This document shows positions 9,288 to 20,500 of a stretch of 42,540 nt of DNA, in pieces; position 1 is the first letter of the stretch, and every line of letters begins with the position of its first letter. Made by a program: the position numbers and the translations under genes. The notes under the pieces were generated by a model. The model searched no databases. It had not been told where the DNA came from and worked only from the letters and a program-made list of their open reading frames with translations. The stretch is from Candidatus Zixiibacteriota bacterium. GTDB lineage: Bacteria; Zixibacteria; MSB-5A5; GN15; FEB-12. The stretch is taken from the NCBI GenBank assembly GCA_019038695.1, contig JAHOYZ010000011.1:1-42540 (forward strand), in the 5' to 3' direction.

Positions 9288-10678
9288 ACGTCTGTTTCCT
9301 TATCGCTAACGATTATTGAGTTGTCGGGGAGTGAATTGTAGAACTTAGTAGCAATATCTTTCAGTTTGTCGATCGTATTATGCTCGGGATGATCCAGCAC
9401 TTCTTCGAGGAGACGGTCCAGAATCAGACCTACTTTTTGGCCTGGATCAAGAATGAACCAATCCATAATCATGCCGCCGTTGACAACCAGATCCTGAAGG
9501 GAAAAAGGCGGTTTACGATCAAGTTCCTCATGAATGTCTTTTTCGAACTGGTCAACATCATCGGTTGTGCCATCCATCCCCTGTGCCTCGACATCTGCCC
9601 GGCGAAGATCCAGAAGGTTATAGATCAACGGCACCCCTACACGCTTGACCAGACGCCGCAATCCTTTGGGCGAGACATCGGTAGTAAACATGTGACGCTC
9701 GACCAGTATCTTCACATCGGCAATCAGATCATGGGAGTATCGGAGGCGCTTGAGAACGCACTCAGCCGTACGGGCACTCTGTACTTCATGGCCATAGAAC
9801 GTCGCTCCCTCACCAACCACTCTTTTGGCCTGAGGCTTATTAATATCGTGGAATACAGCGGCCCATCGTAGCGCAAGGTTTGGAGGGCAAACATCAACCG
9901 TACGAACAATATGTCCAAACACGTCATACTTGTGGTACCCACCAGGTTGATCGACAGCTATACAGTTCTGAAGTTCCGGCAGGACATGCTTCAGAAGACC
10001 GGACGACTCCATCAAACGGAAGCCAATGGACGGTTTTGGAGCCAGAGTTAGAAGCTTGGTCAACTCATCGGCAATGCGCTCACTCGAGACCGTCTTGATC
10101 AGATGAGCATGTTTACAAATAGCGGCGAATGTCTCAGCTTCGACGGAAAAATCAAACCTGGCCGCAAATTGAATCGCTCTCATCATGCGCAACGGATCAT
10201 CTAGAAATGACTCCGGATATACCATGCGTAACAAGTGAGCTTCTAAATCAGCTCTTCCGCCAAGTGGATCTGTTAATTCGTCCCCATCCAATTCCCAGGC
10301 CATAGCGTTAATTGTGAAGTCACGCCGCACAAGGTCATCATCAATCGACAATGAAGGATCATAACAAACTTCGAAATCTTTGTGACCGACACCGGTGGAA
10401 TGCTCCGTGCGAGGAAGGCTGATATCGCAAGTGGTCGGTTGACCGGAAACAAACTGAGTAAACTTTATAACTCCGAAACTGCGTCCCACCAGGCTTACAT
10501 TGCCATGTGGGTTAAGAATACGGACTATTTCCTCGTAGGGAATCCCGGTGACCAGATAATCATGGTCCTGCTCGGTCTGAGGCCGACTGAGAAGCCGGTC
10601 ACGCACGACACCACCAACTTCATAAATGCGACCTTTTTCAAGTATCGCTGCTACAGCATCCCGCGACAACTTACCCAT
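9284..10678 (-). CDS. CCA-adding-type tRNA nucleotidyltransferase / poly(A) polymerase family with HD domain
   Basis: Class II nucleotidyltransferase, 464 residues. Visible are GGVVRDRL (22-29), the metal-binding D38 and D40 (DHDYLVTG), RRDFTINAMA (118-127), the tRNA-binding region DPLRMMRAIQFAARF, and an HD phosphohydrolase-like domain with H277-D278 in FHDINKPQ. Such proteins add or repair the 3' CCA of tRNA; some relatives add only part of it or make poly(A) tails, and I cannot separate these by eye. The HD domain resembles that of E. coli-type Cca. The gene begins 2 bases after carbamate kinase stops and overlaps sucC by 4 bases, an unusual insertion of a tRNA-maturation gene in an energy-metabolism operon. 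Confidence 0.88.
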   Translation of the reverse strand: MGKLSRDAVAAILEKGRIYEVGGVVRDRLLSRPQTEQDHDYLVTGIPYEEIVRILNPHGNVSLVGRSFGVIKFTQFVSGQPTTCDISLPRTEHSTGVGHKDFEVCYDPSLSIDDDLVRRDFTINAMAWELDGDELTDPLGGRADLEAHLLRMVYPESFLDDPLRMMRAIQFAARFDFSVEAETFAAICKHAHLIKTVSSERIADELTKLLTLAPKPSIGFRLMESSGLLKHVLPELQNCIAVDQPGGYHKYDVFGHIVRTVDVCPPNLALRWAAVFHDINKPQAKRVVGEGATFYGHEVQSARTAECVLKRLRYSHDLIADVKILVERHMFTTDVSPKGLRRLVKRVGVPLIYNLLDLRRADVEAQGMDGTTDDVDQFEKDIHEELDRKPPFSLQDLVVNGGMIMDWFILDPGQKVGLILDRLLEEVLDHPEHNTIDKLKDIATKFYNSLPDNSIIVSDKETDV

Positions 10679-10680
10679 CC

Positions 10681-11631
10681 CTAATTCGGTACAATCCTCG
10701 TCCCCGCTTCACCGTGCACAGCTTTTTGCGCCTCCTGAATCGAGGAGATTGTAACCATTTCACCACCATCTCTTAAAAACTGCATGGCCGCTTCCACCTT
10801 CGGTCCCATTGAACCTGCTGGGAAGTGACCTTCTTTGGCATATTTCTCAATTTCCGACAAGGTAATTATCCCGAGCATTTTCTGTTCCGGCTTGCCGAAG
10901 TTCACCGCCACCCCATCGACAGAGGTTAGTATCGACAGGACTTCAGCTCCTATTTCCCTGGCCAGGACAGCTGATGCGCGATCCTTGTCAATCACAGCAT
11001 CCAGCCCCTCATAGTCGCCATTTTCATCAATATAGACAGGAATACCACCACCACCGGCGGCAATGACGATTGTCCCCTGCTCCACCAGTTGGCGAATGAT
11101 CGGCCCCGGCACGGTACTCAACGGCATAGGTGATGGAACCACTCGACGCCAACCTCGATCGGCGTCCTGTTTCATCATCCAGCCCCGGGACTCACGATAC
11201 TCGAAAGCTTCTCTCTCTGAATAGAACTGACCAATGAACTTGGTTGGATTCTTCACGGCTGGATCATTCTTGTCCACGACGACCTGGGTAATGATAGTCG
11301 CAACGGGGCGGTCGATCCCTTCAGCCCGAAGTCGGTTATGGAGCGACTGTTCAATCATGTAGCCCATACCGCCTTCGGTATCGGCCACCAGTATCCCCAG
11401 AGGAAGAAACGGGGTTTTCCCTCGGGAGAGTTCGATCCGAAGCAGACAGTTACCTACCTGCGGACCGTTGCCGTGAGTTATAACCAGACCATATCCTTCA
11501 CGAGCCAACTCGACAACACCGTCCAGCGAACGACGAGTATTGGAAAACTGGTTGGCAATAGTGTCCTCAAGGTGTGGTTGCGTGATGGCATTTCCACCTA
11601 GGGCGACTACTGCTGTTTTCTTGATGTCCAT
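10681..11631 (-). CDS. arcC: Carbamate kinase
   Basis: Catalyses reversible phosphate transfer between carbamoyl phosphate and ADP. The 316-residue product has the amino-acid-kinase fold motifs ALGGNAI near the start, THGNGPQVGN, IAAGGGGIPV and the C-terminal FPAGSMGPKVEAA. Its length is normal for the family. No arginine deiminase or ornithine carbamoyltransferase is present in the window, so the source or fate of carbamoyl phosphate is not shown. The gene directly follows the cyclic-2,3-diphosphoglycerate-synthetase-like GTPase, separated by a hairpin. No good ribosome site is visible before ATG at 11631. Confidence 0.93.
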   Translation of the reverse strand: MDIKKTAVVALGGNAITQPHLEDTIANQFSNTRRSLDGVVELAREGYGLVITHGNGPQVGNCLLRIELSRGKTPFLPLGILVADTEGGMGYMIEQSLHNRLRAEGIDRPVATIITQVVVDKNDPAVKNPTKFIGQFYSEREAFEYRESRGWMMKQDADRGWRRVVPSPMPLSTVPGPIIRQLVEQGTIVIAAGGGGIPVYIDENGDYEGLDAVIDKDRASAVLAREIGAEVLSILTSVDGVAVNFGKPEQKMLGIITLSEIEKYAKEGHFPAGSMGPKVEAAMQFLRDGGEMVTISSIQEAQKAVHGEAGTRIVPN

Positions 11632-11674
11632 GACACTTATTTAGTCCCGGCTCTGGGGGACTCCTATAACGCAA

Positions 11675-11696
11675 CGGGCCGGCTTTCACCGGCCCG
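11675..11696. repeat. GC-rich hairpin between the GTPase and carbamate kinase genes
   Basis: CGGGCCGG (675-682 of the 11 kb block) pairs perfectly with CCGGCCCG (689-696) around a 6-base loop. There is no U-tract after it on the minus strand. It may stabilise the upstream message end or attenuate transcription rather than terminate it. Confidence 0.5.
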
Positions 11697-11709
11697 CTCA
11701 GGTTGCTCT

Positions 11710-13074
11710 CTATTTCTTAGAAGCGCCTTTTTTCGAGGTCTTCTTTTTCTTTCCGCCAACAAAGTCGCTGAGCACTGTCATCAGATCGGGAGTTCCGATT
11801 TCCTGCAGGCTATAGCTCACTCGCACTGACGGCTTCTTGATCTTAATGATACGACTCAGATCAATAGGAGTAGCCAGCACAACCAGATCACACTTGGTCT
11901 TGTTGATAGTGGTCTCCAAATCCTTGACCTGCTGTTTGCCATAACCCATCGCCGGTAGAAGCACACCGATGCCGGGATACTTCTCAAACGTCGCGGTGAT
12001 CGACTTGACAGTGTACGGACGAGGATCGACTAGTTCAGCAGCACCGTATTTGTCAGCCGCAACGACACCAGCACCAAAAGCCATCTCACCGTGTGTCAGG
12101 GTCGGACCGTCTTCAACCACGAGTACCTTCTTGCCCTTGATCTTGAATCCGTCTTCAACGGCCAGAGGAGAAGCCGCATCGACGACAATCGCGTTCGAAT
12201 TGTACTCGGCGATATTCTGGCGAAGCAAACTCACATCTTCAGCGTCGGCCGAGTCGATTTTATTGATAACGATAACATCAGCCGTCAGCAGATTCACCTG
12301 GCCCGGATAGTAAGTCGATTCATGACCCACACGATGCGGATCAACGACTGTAATCATCAGGTCTGGCTTGTAGAAGGACATGTCATTGTTACCACCATCC
12401 CACAGGATGACATCAGCTTCTTTCTCGGCTTCGCGCAGAATCATCTCATAATCAACGCCGGCATAAACAATCACGCCACGCATGATGTGAGGCTCGTACT
12501 CTTCGCGCTCTTCGATAGTACATTTGTGCTTGTCGAGGTCAGCCAGAGTCGCGAAACGCTGACACGCCTGTTTGGCCAGATCGCCATACGGCATAGGGTG
12601 ACGGATAGCCACTACCTTCTTGCCCAGCGACTGGAGAACATCGGCCACACGTCGGGAGGTCTGCGACTTGCCACAACCTGTACGGATAGCGCATACTGAC
12701 ACCAGCGGCTTCTTGGACCGAATCATTGTCGGATCCGCACCCTCAACCGAGAAACGAGCACCGGCAGCCATAACATAGGCTGCTTTCTCCATCACGTACT
12801 GATAGGTCACGTCGGAGTAAGAGAAAATGACTTCTTCAACCTTGTGTTTCTTAATCAAAGGCAGCAGTTCGGATTCGTCGACAATTGGAATACCCTTAGG
12901 GTAGAGTTTGCCGGCCAAGACTGCGGGATACTTACGGCCTTCGATATCAGGAATCTGGGTAGCAGTGAAAGCAACGATCTCAACATCGGCATTCTCGCGA
13001 TAGAGACAGTTGAAATTATGAAAGTCACGCCCTGCGGCGCCCATGATAATGATCTTTTTTCTATTCTTGGCCAT
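11710..13074 (-). CDS. Cyclic 2,3-diphosphoglycerate synthetase-like P-loop NTPase
   Basis: The 454-residue protein resembles archaeal cyclic 2,3-diphosphoglycerate synthetase (cPGS) and its bacterial homologues. It has an N-terminal Rossmann-like segment (IIIMGAAGRDFHNFN, 8-22), a P-loop RTGCGKSQ (131-138), VILWDGGNNDMSFYKPDLMITVV resembling a switch region (quoted here only as a landmark near residues 227-249), and VINKIDSAD as a guanine-specificity-like NKxD. The C-terminus is a short lysine-rich tail. ATG at 13074 is chosen over GTG at 13086 because GAGG lies 6 bases upstream of it. In bacteria the function of these homologues is not established, and cyclic diphosphoglycerate is a methanogen thermoprotectant, so the annotation is family-level only. 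Association with carbamate kinase suggests a catabolic role (inference). Confidence 0.75.
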   Translation of the reverse strand: MAKNRKKIIIMGAAGRDFHNFNCLYRENADVEIVAFTATQIPDIEGRKYPAVLAGKLYPKGIPIVDESELLPLIKKHKVEEVIFSYSDVTYQYVMEKAAYVMAAGARFSVEGADPTMIRSKKPLVSVCAIRTGCGKSQTSRRVADVLQSLGKKVVAIRHPMPYGDLAKQACQRFATLADLDKHKCTIEEREEYEPHIMRGVIVYAGVDYEMILREAEKEADVILWDGGNNDMSFYKPDLMITVVDPHRVGHESTYYPGQVNLLTADVIVINKIDSADAEDVSLLRQNIAEYNSNAIVVDAASPLAVEDGFKIKGKKVLVVEDGPTLTHGEMAFGAGVVAADKYGAAELVDPRPYTVKSITATFEKYPGIGVLLPAMGYGKQQVKDLETTINKTKCDLVVLATPIDLSRIIKIKKPSVRVSYSLQEIGTPDLMTVLSDFVGGKKKKTSKKGASKK

Positions 13075-13135
13075 GATCAGCCTCACTGTAGTTTAAGTTA
13101 TCTGGTTACACGTTTCATCCATAGTCCTGGCATTC

Positions 13136-13228
13136 TTACCAGATGGACGAAGCAGTCCAGATGTATACAATCAGGTACAGAACCAGATGGCCGGTCGAAT
13201 GACCTAATATGTGTTTGCAACTCGCCAT
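13136..13228 (-). CDS. Possible 30-residue membrane peptide
   Basis: A short open frame between the aldehyde dehydrogenase and the GTPase gene starts at ATG 13228 with AAGGTTGAG just upstream. It encodes a peptide with one hydrophobic stretch, GHLVLYLIVYIWTASSIW. I do not recognise it. A chance frame in a 164-base spacer cannot be excluded, and no promoter is evident. Confidence 0.22.
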   Translation of the reverse strand: MASCKHILGHSTGHLVLYLIVYIWTASSIW

Positions 13229-13250
13229 TATCTCAACCTTGACACATTTC

Positions 13251-14741
13251 TCAGTTGTCGATCTGCGGACGCTGGAGAGCGCCGGAGAAATCGACGTAGC
13301 AGGATTTCCATTCGCTGAATACATCAAGCGCCGCTGTGGACGCCTCACGATGGCCGTTACCGGTCTCCTTGGTGCCGCCGAACGGCATGTGGGTCTCCGC
13401 CCCGATGGTCGGAGCGTTGACGTAGAAAATGCCGGTGTAGACATCGCGCATGGCCACATAGGCTTTGTTCACATCCTGAGTGAAGATCGAAGCCGACAGG
13501 CCATACGGAGTATCATTGGCCATCTCAATAGCTTGCTCCAGAGTCTCAAAAACACCAATACCCAGCACCGGGCCAAATATCTCTTCTTTCCAAATGCGCA
13601 TTTCCTGGGTGACGTCACCAAATATCGTCGGCTGGACAAAGTAGCCCTTGTCATAATCGCCACCGGTCAGTTTCTCACCGCCCGTGACGAGTTTCGCGCC
13701 TTCCTTCTTACCAATCTCGATATAACCCAGAACGGTCTCACGCTGGCCTTCATTGACACACGGTCCCATCTGAACCGATTCGTCAAGGCCATTTCCTACC
13801 TTAAGAGATGCGGCGCGTTTGGCGAGAGCCTCGGTGAACTTCTTAACGATATCCTTATGGCAGATGACCCGGCTGGTAGCTGTGCAACGCTGACCGGTAG
13901 TTCCAAAAGCACCCCAGAGAGCGCCATCGACGGCTAGTTCGAGGTTGGCATCGTCCATAACGATCTGAATATTCTTGCCGCCCATTTCCAAACAACAGTG
14001 TTTGAAATCGGTGGCACATGTCTCGGAAATCTTGCGGCCAATTTCAGTCGAACCGGTAAAGGATACAATCTTAACAGCCGGATTCTTCATCAGTGGTTCA
14101 CCCAGCTGTGCACCGGAACCGGTGACAACATTGATGACGCCTGGCGGAAGGCCTTCTTCCTGACAGACACGTGCAAAGTTCACTACCGAAGCCGGAGTCT
14201 CGGTGGCTGGCTTGATCACTATAGTATTACCACAGATAAGAGCCGGCATCGACTTCCAGGAAGGAATCGCCATTGGGAAATTCCACGGTGTGATGAACGA
14301 ACAAACACCCAACGGTTGACGCACGGTCATATTGAACTTGTTAGGCATCTCCGACGGTGTGGTCACACCGAACAAACGACGACCTTCGCCGGCCATATAG
14401 AAAGTCATGTCGATAGCTTCCTGAGTGTCACCACGAGTCTCGGCGATGATCTTACCCATCTCGCGCGTCATAACCTGCGACAGAGCTTCTTTGTCCGCCG
14501 TCAAACGAGCTCCGATTCGATAGAGAATCTCGCCTCGCTTGGGAGCCGGCACCAACCGCCATTTCTTGTAGGCTTCTGAAGCGGCATCAATAGCATCCTT
14601 GACATCATCGCCATTTGACTTCTGAAACACGCCCACAACATCGCTCGTATCGGCCGGGTTGAGGTTCTCGTAGGTCTTGCCGGACTTGGACTCGACCCAT
14701 TCACCGTTTATCAGGTTTTTGAAGACTTCGGGCTTACTCAT
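13251..14741 (-). CDS. NAD(P)-dependent aldehyde dehydrogenase, semialdehyde-dehydrogenase-like
   Basis: Oxidises an aldehyde to a carboxylic acid in the cytoplasm. The 496-residue protein has the full family set: PWNF (152-155), K177 in [16 protein letters not shown] (228-235), the general base E252 in LEMGGKN and the nucleophile C286 in [12 protein letters not shown]. The overall look, including [16 protein letters not shown] near the C-terminus, resembles the semialdehyde and 2,5-dioxovalerate group, but the substrate is not determined. GGAG lies upstream of ATG at 14741. A sigma-70-like promoter and a CRP/FNR-type palindrome lie in the leader, so this gene probably begins the long minus-strand run and is separately regulated. 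Confidence 0.92.
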   Translation of the reverse strand: MSKPEVFKNLINGEWVESKSGKTYENLNPADTSDVVGVFQKSNGDDVKDAIDAASEAYKKWRLVPAPKRGEILYRIGARLTADKEALSQVMTREMGKIIAETRGDTQEAIDMTFYMAGEGRRLFGVTTPSEMPNKFNMTVRQPLGVCSFITPWNFPMAIPSWKSMPALICGNTIVIKPATETPASVVNFARVCQEEGLPPGVINVVTGSGAQLGEPLMKNPAVKIVSFTGSTEIGRKISETCATDFKHCCLEMGGKNIQIVMDDANLELAVDGALWGAFGTTGQRCTATSRVICHKDIVKKFTEALAKRAASLKVGNGLDESVQMGPCVNEGQRETVLGYIEIGKKEGAKLVTGGEKLTGGDYDKGYFVQPTIFGDVTQEMRIWKEEIFGPVLGIGVFETLEQAIEMANDTPYGLSASIFTQDVNKAYVAMRDVYTGIFYVNAPTIGAETHMPFGGTKETGNGHREASTAALDVFSEWKSCYVDFSGALQRPQIDN

Positions 14742-14799
14742 TTTTTACTCCGTTAACACTATCTCTAACAGCAACTTGTATTCAGATTGCATGTCGGCT

Positions 14800-14815
14800 T
14801 GTGAATCAATTCACA
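14800..14815. promoter_or_regulatory. CRP/FNR-type palindromic operator
   Basis: The 16-base site is TGTGA, six bases, TCACA, with 7-base perfect arms (TGTGAAT and ATTCACA). This equals the consensus core of CRP-family binding sites. It sits roughly 15 to 30 bases downstream of the predicted start of the aldehyde dehydrogenase transcript, a position typical of repression. The regulator is not in the window. Confidence 0.55.
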
Positions 14816-14836
14816 CCCCGGCAATATAAGCTGTGT

Positions 14837-14864
14837 AATATATTTTTTCTTTCCCGAAAGTCAA
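14837..14864 (-). promoter_or_regulatory. Sigma-70-like promoter for aldehyde dehydrogenase
   Basis: On the minus strand TTGACT (14859-14864) is followed by a 16-base spacer and TATATT (14837-14842). The predicted start, near 14830, leaves a leader of about 90 bases. The rest of the gene-free stretch 14742-15072 holds the operator at 14800 and AT-rich spacer; I see no gene there before the plus-strand start. Confidence 0.6.
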
Positions 14865-15072
14865 CCCCTTTCCACTGTAAATCCTACTTAATTTGCCGTT
14901 GCAGCACAAGGGATTAGCCAGCATTGCCGGACCTTCTGAAAAGAGACACAAATTGACTTTCAGGATTGGCGATGATGCGCTAATAATGACTCGTCAAGTC
15001 CATATTATTAACATGCCAGTAGTATTCCATTTGATATTAGTGCATATAGAACGTTTATTACGTAGGGACACA

Positions 15073-15705
15073 ATGATTGGAGAGATTATGCTCGCGTTGA
15101 TAGTTGCATCCTGGTTGGCCGCGGCTCCGGTATATCCCCTAAACCCGGCTGAGCAGGACACCGTCAACGCTATGAATCTGCATCTCACTCTGGGTGCAAG
15201 CACCGGCAACAGGTTGGTTTCACCGGGGCCGAACTTCACAGTCAGATATGAGTGGCTATTCCATCATCCGTTCGTTCTTCAGTTGGGAGTGGATTATTGC
15301 TATGGGGAGATGAAATCCAATCTGTACCCCAGGGGGTATTTCCACGGAGTCTCCTATTCTGTCGAAGCTTTTTACTATCGCGGCACGAGTAAACTTATTG
15401 GGTGTGCCGGCTTCGGACTGATATTATCCCGGTCGTATGTTGGCCTTTTGCCGAGCGTCGCGGATTCCCTGAGACGGACCGAGAATATCGTCGATGTGGA
15501 CATGGCGGCCAAGATCGGATATCGGTTGACGTTTGGATTACGGTGGAAACGAGTCTACACGCTGGAATTGGGGATCACTGAAGTGCGACCGAGTCAGGTG
15601 TCGACAGCGCGGTATTCTGCGACCCGGTTCAGTGTTGAAAAAGAGAAAATCCGCATGAACGATTTCCGCCTCACGATCGGGTACCTCCTGCCGTTGAAGA
15701 TGTAG
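15073..15705 (+). CDS. Secreted protein, probable outer-membrane beta-barrel
   Basis: A 210-residue product with an N-terminal hydrophobic signal (IMLALIVASWLAAAP) and then alternating, aromatic-rich segments such as FTVRYEWLFHHPFVLQLGVDYCYGE in part, VSYSVEAFYYR and FRLTIGYLLPL that look like amphipathic barrel strands; the last residues fit a barrel C-terminus loosely. No enzyme motif is seen and I do not recognise the family. ATG at 15073 has AGGGA upstream. A second start at 15088 with GGAG is equally possible and gives a shorter signal peptide. The open frame extends upstream to 14893, but that part is unlikely to be translated. It stands alone, divergent from aldehyde dehydrogenase. Confidence 0.6.
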   Translation: MIGEIMLALIVASWLAAAPVYPLNPAEQDTVNAMNLHLTLGASTGNRLVSPGPNFTVRYEWLFHHPFVLQLGVDYCYGEMKSNLYPRGYFHGVSYSVEAFYYRGTSKLIGCAGFGLILSRSYVGLLPSVADSLRRTENIVDVDMAAKIGYRLTFGLRWKRVYTLELGITEVRPSQVSTARYSATRFSVEKEKIRMNDFRLTIGYLLPLKM

Positions 15706-15710
15706 TCTTG

Positions 15711-15777
15711 TAGGTCAGGTCTGTCTTCAAACCTGCCAATCTTCTCCAGACGACGGCTCCGTGGACGGGGCCGCCCT
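15711..15777. repeat. REP-like element with GTAGG/CCTAC ends
   Basis: The element begins GTAGG and ends CCCTAC. It contains two internal hairpins: AGGT/ACCT arms around CTGTCTTCAA, and CGGCTCCG/CGGGGCCG with a 4-base loop. It lies just after the barrel gene and before the serpin promoter. It shares its ends and two-hairpin layout with the element at 17172-17234. Confidence 0.5.
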
Positions 15778-15786
15778 ACGCAACCA

Positions 15787-15815
15787 TTGCATAACTCCCG
15801 TTGATCATGTATATT
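15787..15815 (+). promoter_or_regulatory. Sigma-70-like promoter for the serpin gene
   Basis: TTGCAT (15787-15792), a 17-base spacer and TATATT (15810-15815) precede the serpin ATG by about 45 bases. The predicted transcript start near 15822 leaves a short leader containing the GGAAGGA ribosome site. Confidence 0.55.
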
Positions 15816-15860
15816 GGAGGCAACCAGACTTCCAACTTGTACACGACGGAAGGAAATGCC

Positions 15861-17162
15861 ATGAAGAAATACTCTATCCTAATAATATGTTTGACCGGAA
15901 TACTATGCTTCTTCTGCAACAGCTCTGCAGTGGGAGACGGTGGGGATACGCCTTCGGGCCAACAGTTGGTCAGAAGTCCAGGGGAGTTGACTAAAACTGA
16001 GAAGGACCTGGTAGGGTCCTGCAATCGATTTGCCTTTAAGCTGTTCCGTGAAATTGCCGAAAACGAAGCTGCCGACTCAAACGTCTTCGTTTCGCCGCTT
16101 TCTGTTTCATATGCCCTGGGTATGGCCTACAACGGTGCGGTTGGGGAAACACGCGAGGCCATTGCCGCGACGATAGAACTTGACGGTCTTACGGACCAGC
16201 AAATCAATTCATCATTTTCGAGCCTTGTCGAAATTCTAACTAAGGCTGATCCGGTCGTCGATTTCAGCATGGCCAACTCAATCTGGTACCGGAAGAATAA
16301 GGCAATTCAGTCGAGCTTCGTCGATGTTTGCCGTGAGTACTTTGATGCCCGTGTTGAGGAGATTGACTTCCAGGCACCGTGGGCTGCGGACACAATCAAC
16401 GCCTGGGTCGACTCCAAGACCAACGGCAAGATTACCGAGATGGTGAAGCCACCGATTGACGCCAATACGGCCATGATTCTCACTACCGCCTCATCCTTCA
16501 CCGGCCTCTGGAAGTTCCCCTTTGATACCGCTTACACATCTGTTCGGCCGTTTCATCTTCCGGATGGCACCGAAATTGAATGTGACATGATGTGGCTGCC
16601 AGAAGACGATCATGTGACAAAGACTGGTAAAGGATGGGAATTTGATCCTAGCGCCACCTATTTTCTGAACAACCTATTGGGAGTCGCCAATCTTCCTTAC
16701 GGAGGAGGTGGTTTCCGCATGATGTTGATTGTACCGAACTCCACGCTGACCTTGGATTCGATCATCAATGAGCTGACGATCGAGAATTGGACGACCTGGC
16801 TTGGCAAACTTCATCCACACCGTTTCTATGTCGCGCTACCGAAGTTCAGATTCACTTCCACCGTAGATCTAAAGGAGGGGCTCGAAGCTCTCGGCGTGGG
16901 CACAATCTTCGATTCCGAAAAGTTTGATCACAGTAACACATCTTCCGACAGCTTGGAGGGATTGGACAACATAATACAGAAGGCATTGATTCAGGTTGGC
17001 GAAGACGGATTGGAACCTGTAGACGTACCACACTACATCTTCATTGATTCTCTCCCTCCACAGGTGATCGCCGACCACCCTTTCCTCTTTATTATCCACG
17101 AAGAGCAATCCGGGGCCATCTTGTTCATGGGCAAAATCGCTCGCCCCGTGTGGATCGATTAG
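15861..17162 (+). CDS. Serpin-family protein, secreted, with atypical reactive loop
   Basis: The 433-residue product has a hydrophobic N-terminal signal with cysteines (LTGILCFFCNSS), then a full serpin fold: NVFVSPLSVSYALGMAYNGA, NSIWYRK, INAWVDSKTNGKI, TTASSFTGLWKFPF, and the C-terminal signature DHPFLFIIHEEQSGAILFMG. The signal does not form a convincing lipobox. Inhibitory serpins have a small-residue hinge (…GTEAAAA…) in the reactive loop; here it is GEDGLEPVDVPHYIFID, with Leu at P14 and prolines within the hinge, and the loop is one residue shorter than in alpha-1-antitrypsin by my alignment. It may therefore be a non-inhibitory or substrate-like serpin. ATG at 15861 is chosen because of GGAAGGA just upstream and the signal peptide start; an in-frame ATG at 15801 lies within the promoter. 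Confidence 0.92.
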   Translation: MKKYSILIICLTGILCFFCNSSAVGDGGDTPSGQQLVRSPGELTKTEKDLVGSCNRFAFKLFREIAENEAADSNVFVSPLSVSYALGMAYNGAVGETREAIAATIELDGLTDQQINSSFSSLVEILTKADPVVDFSMANSIWYRKNKAIQSSFVDVCREYFDARVEEIDFQAPWAADTINAWVDSKTNGKITEMVKPPIDANTAMILTTASSFTGLWKFPFDTAYTSVRPFHLPDGTEIECDMMWLPEDDHVTKTGKGWEFDPSATYFLNNLLGVANLPYGGGGFRMMLIVPNSTLTLDSIINELTIENWTTWLGKLHPHRFYVALPKFRFTSTVDLKEGLEALGVGTIFDSEKFDHSNTSSDSLEGLDNIIQKALIQVGEDGLEPVDVPHYIFIDSLPPQVIADHPFLFIIHEEQSGAILFMGKIARPVWID

Positions 17163-17171
17163 CCCATAGCC

Positions 17172-19738
<2,567 letters not shown>

Positions 19739-19739
<1 letters not shown>

Positions 19740-20497
19740 CAGCCCACTCCGATGGGGCCGGTCGCACTGCCGGTGATAAACTGTTGAACGATTGGATCGT
19801 CTGATTGTCGCAGTTGATCGGGGGTACCGTCAAACTGAATCTTCCCAAGGTAGAGCATGATAATGCGGTCGGCAATTTTGTAGGCGGATGTCATGTCGTG
19901 GGTGACGGATATCGAAGTCACCTTGAGCATCTTGTTGAGACTGACAATCATGTCGTTGATCATGTCTGCTGTAATCGGGTCCAGTCCGGTAGTCGGTTCG
20001 TCGTACAGAAGCACATCGGGATCATTGGCAATAGCTCGTGCCAGACCAACCCGTTTCCGCATTCCGCCCGACAGTTCGGATGGGTGTTTGTCGGCGGCAT
20101 CGGCCAGTCCGACCATCTTTAGTTTATCAATTACAATTTGATCAATCTGATCGTCGGTGTGCTGGCGTGATTCTCTCAAACCAAGACCAACGTTTTCTGC
20201 CACAGTCATGGAATCAAACAGAGCCGCCGACTGAAATAGCATCCCCGCTCGCTGGCGTACGGCCGTCAGGGAACGGGCATCAAGATCAGCCAGGTTCTCG
20301 CCATCAAAAACAACTTGCCCCTGGTCCGGTTCCAATAGACGAATGATATGCTTGAGCAGGACCGATTTGCCACACCCGGACTGGCCGATAACAGTAATTG
20401 ATTCGCCAATCCCTATGTCGAGGTTTATACCATTGAGTACTGACTGTCCGTTGAAGGCTTTATGCAGGTCCTGAATCTGTATGAAAGGAGCATCCAT
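19739..20497 (-). CDS. mlaF: ABC transporter ATP-binding protein, MlaF type
   Basis: ATPase of a phospholipid-trafficking (Mla/Mkl) ABC system at the inner membrane. The 252-residue protein has Walker A GQSGCGKSV (38-46), signature LSGGMRKRV (142-150; this M-R-K-R form is typical of MlaF), Walker B LLYDEPTTGLD (163-173) and the switch His in SVTHDM. The permease mlaE is 3 bases upstream. Substrate-binding MlaD and the outer-membrane partners are not in the window. Confidence 0.92.
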
Positions 20498-20500
20498 AGT

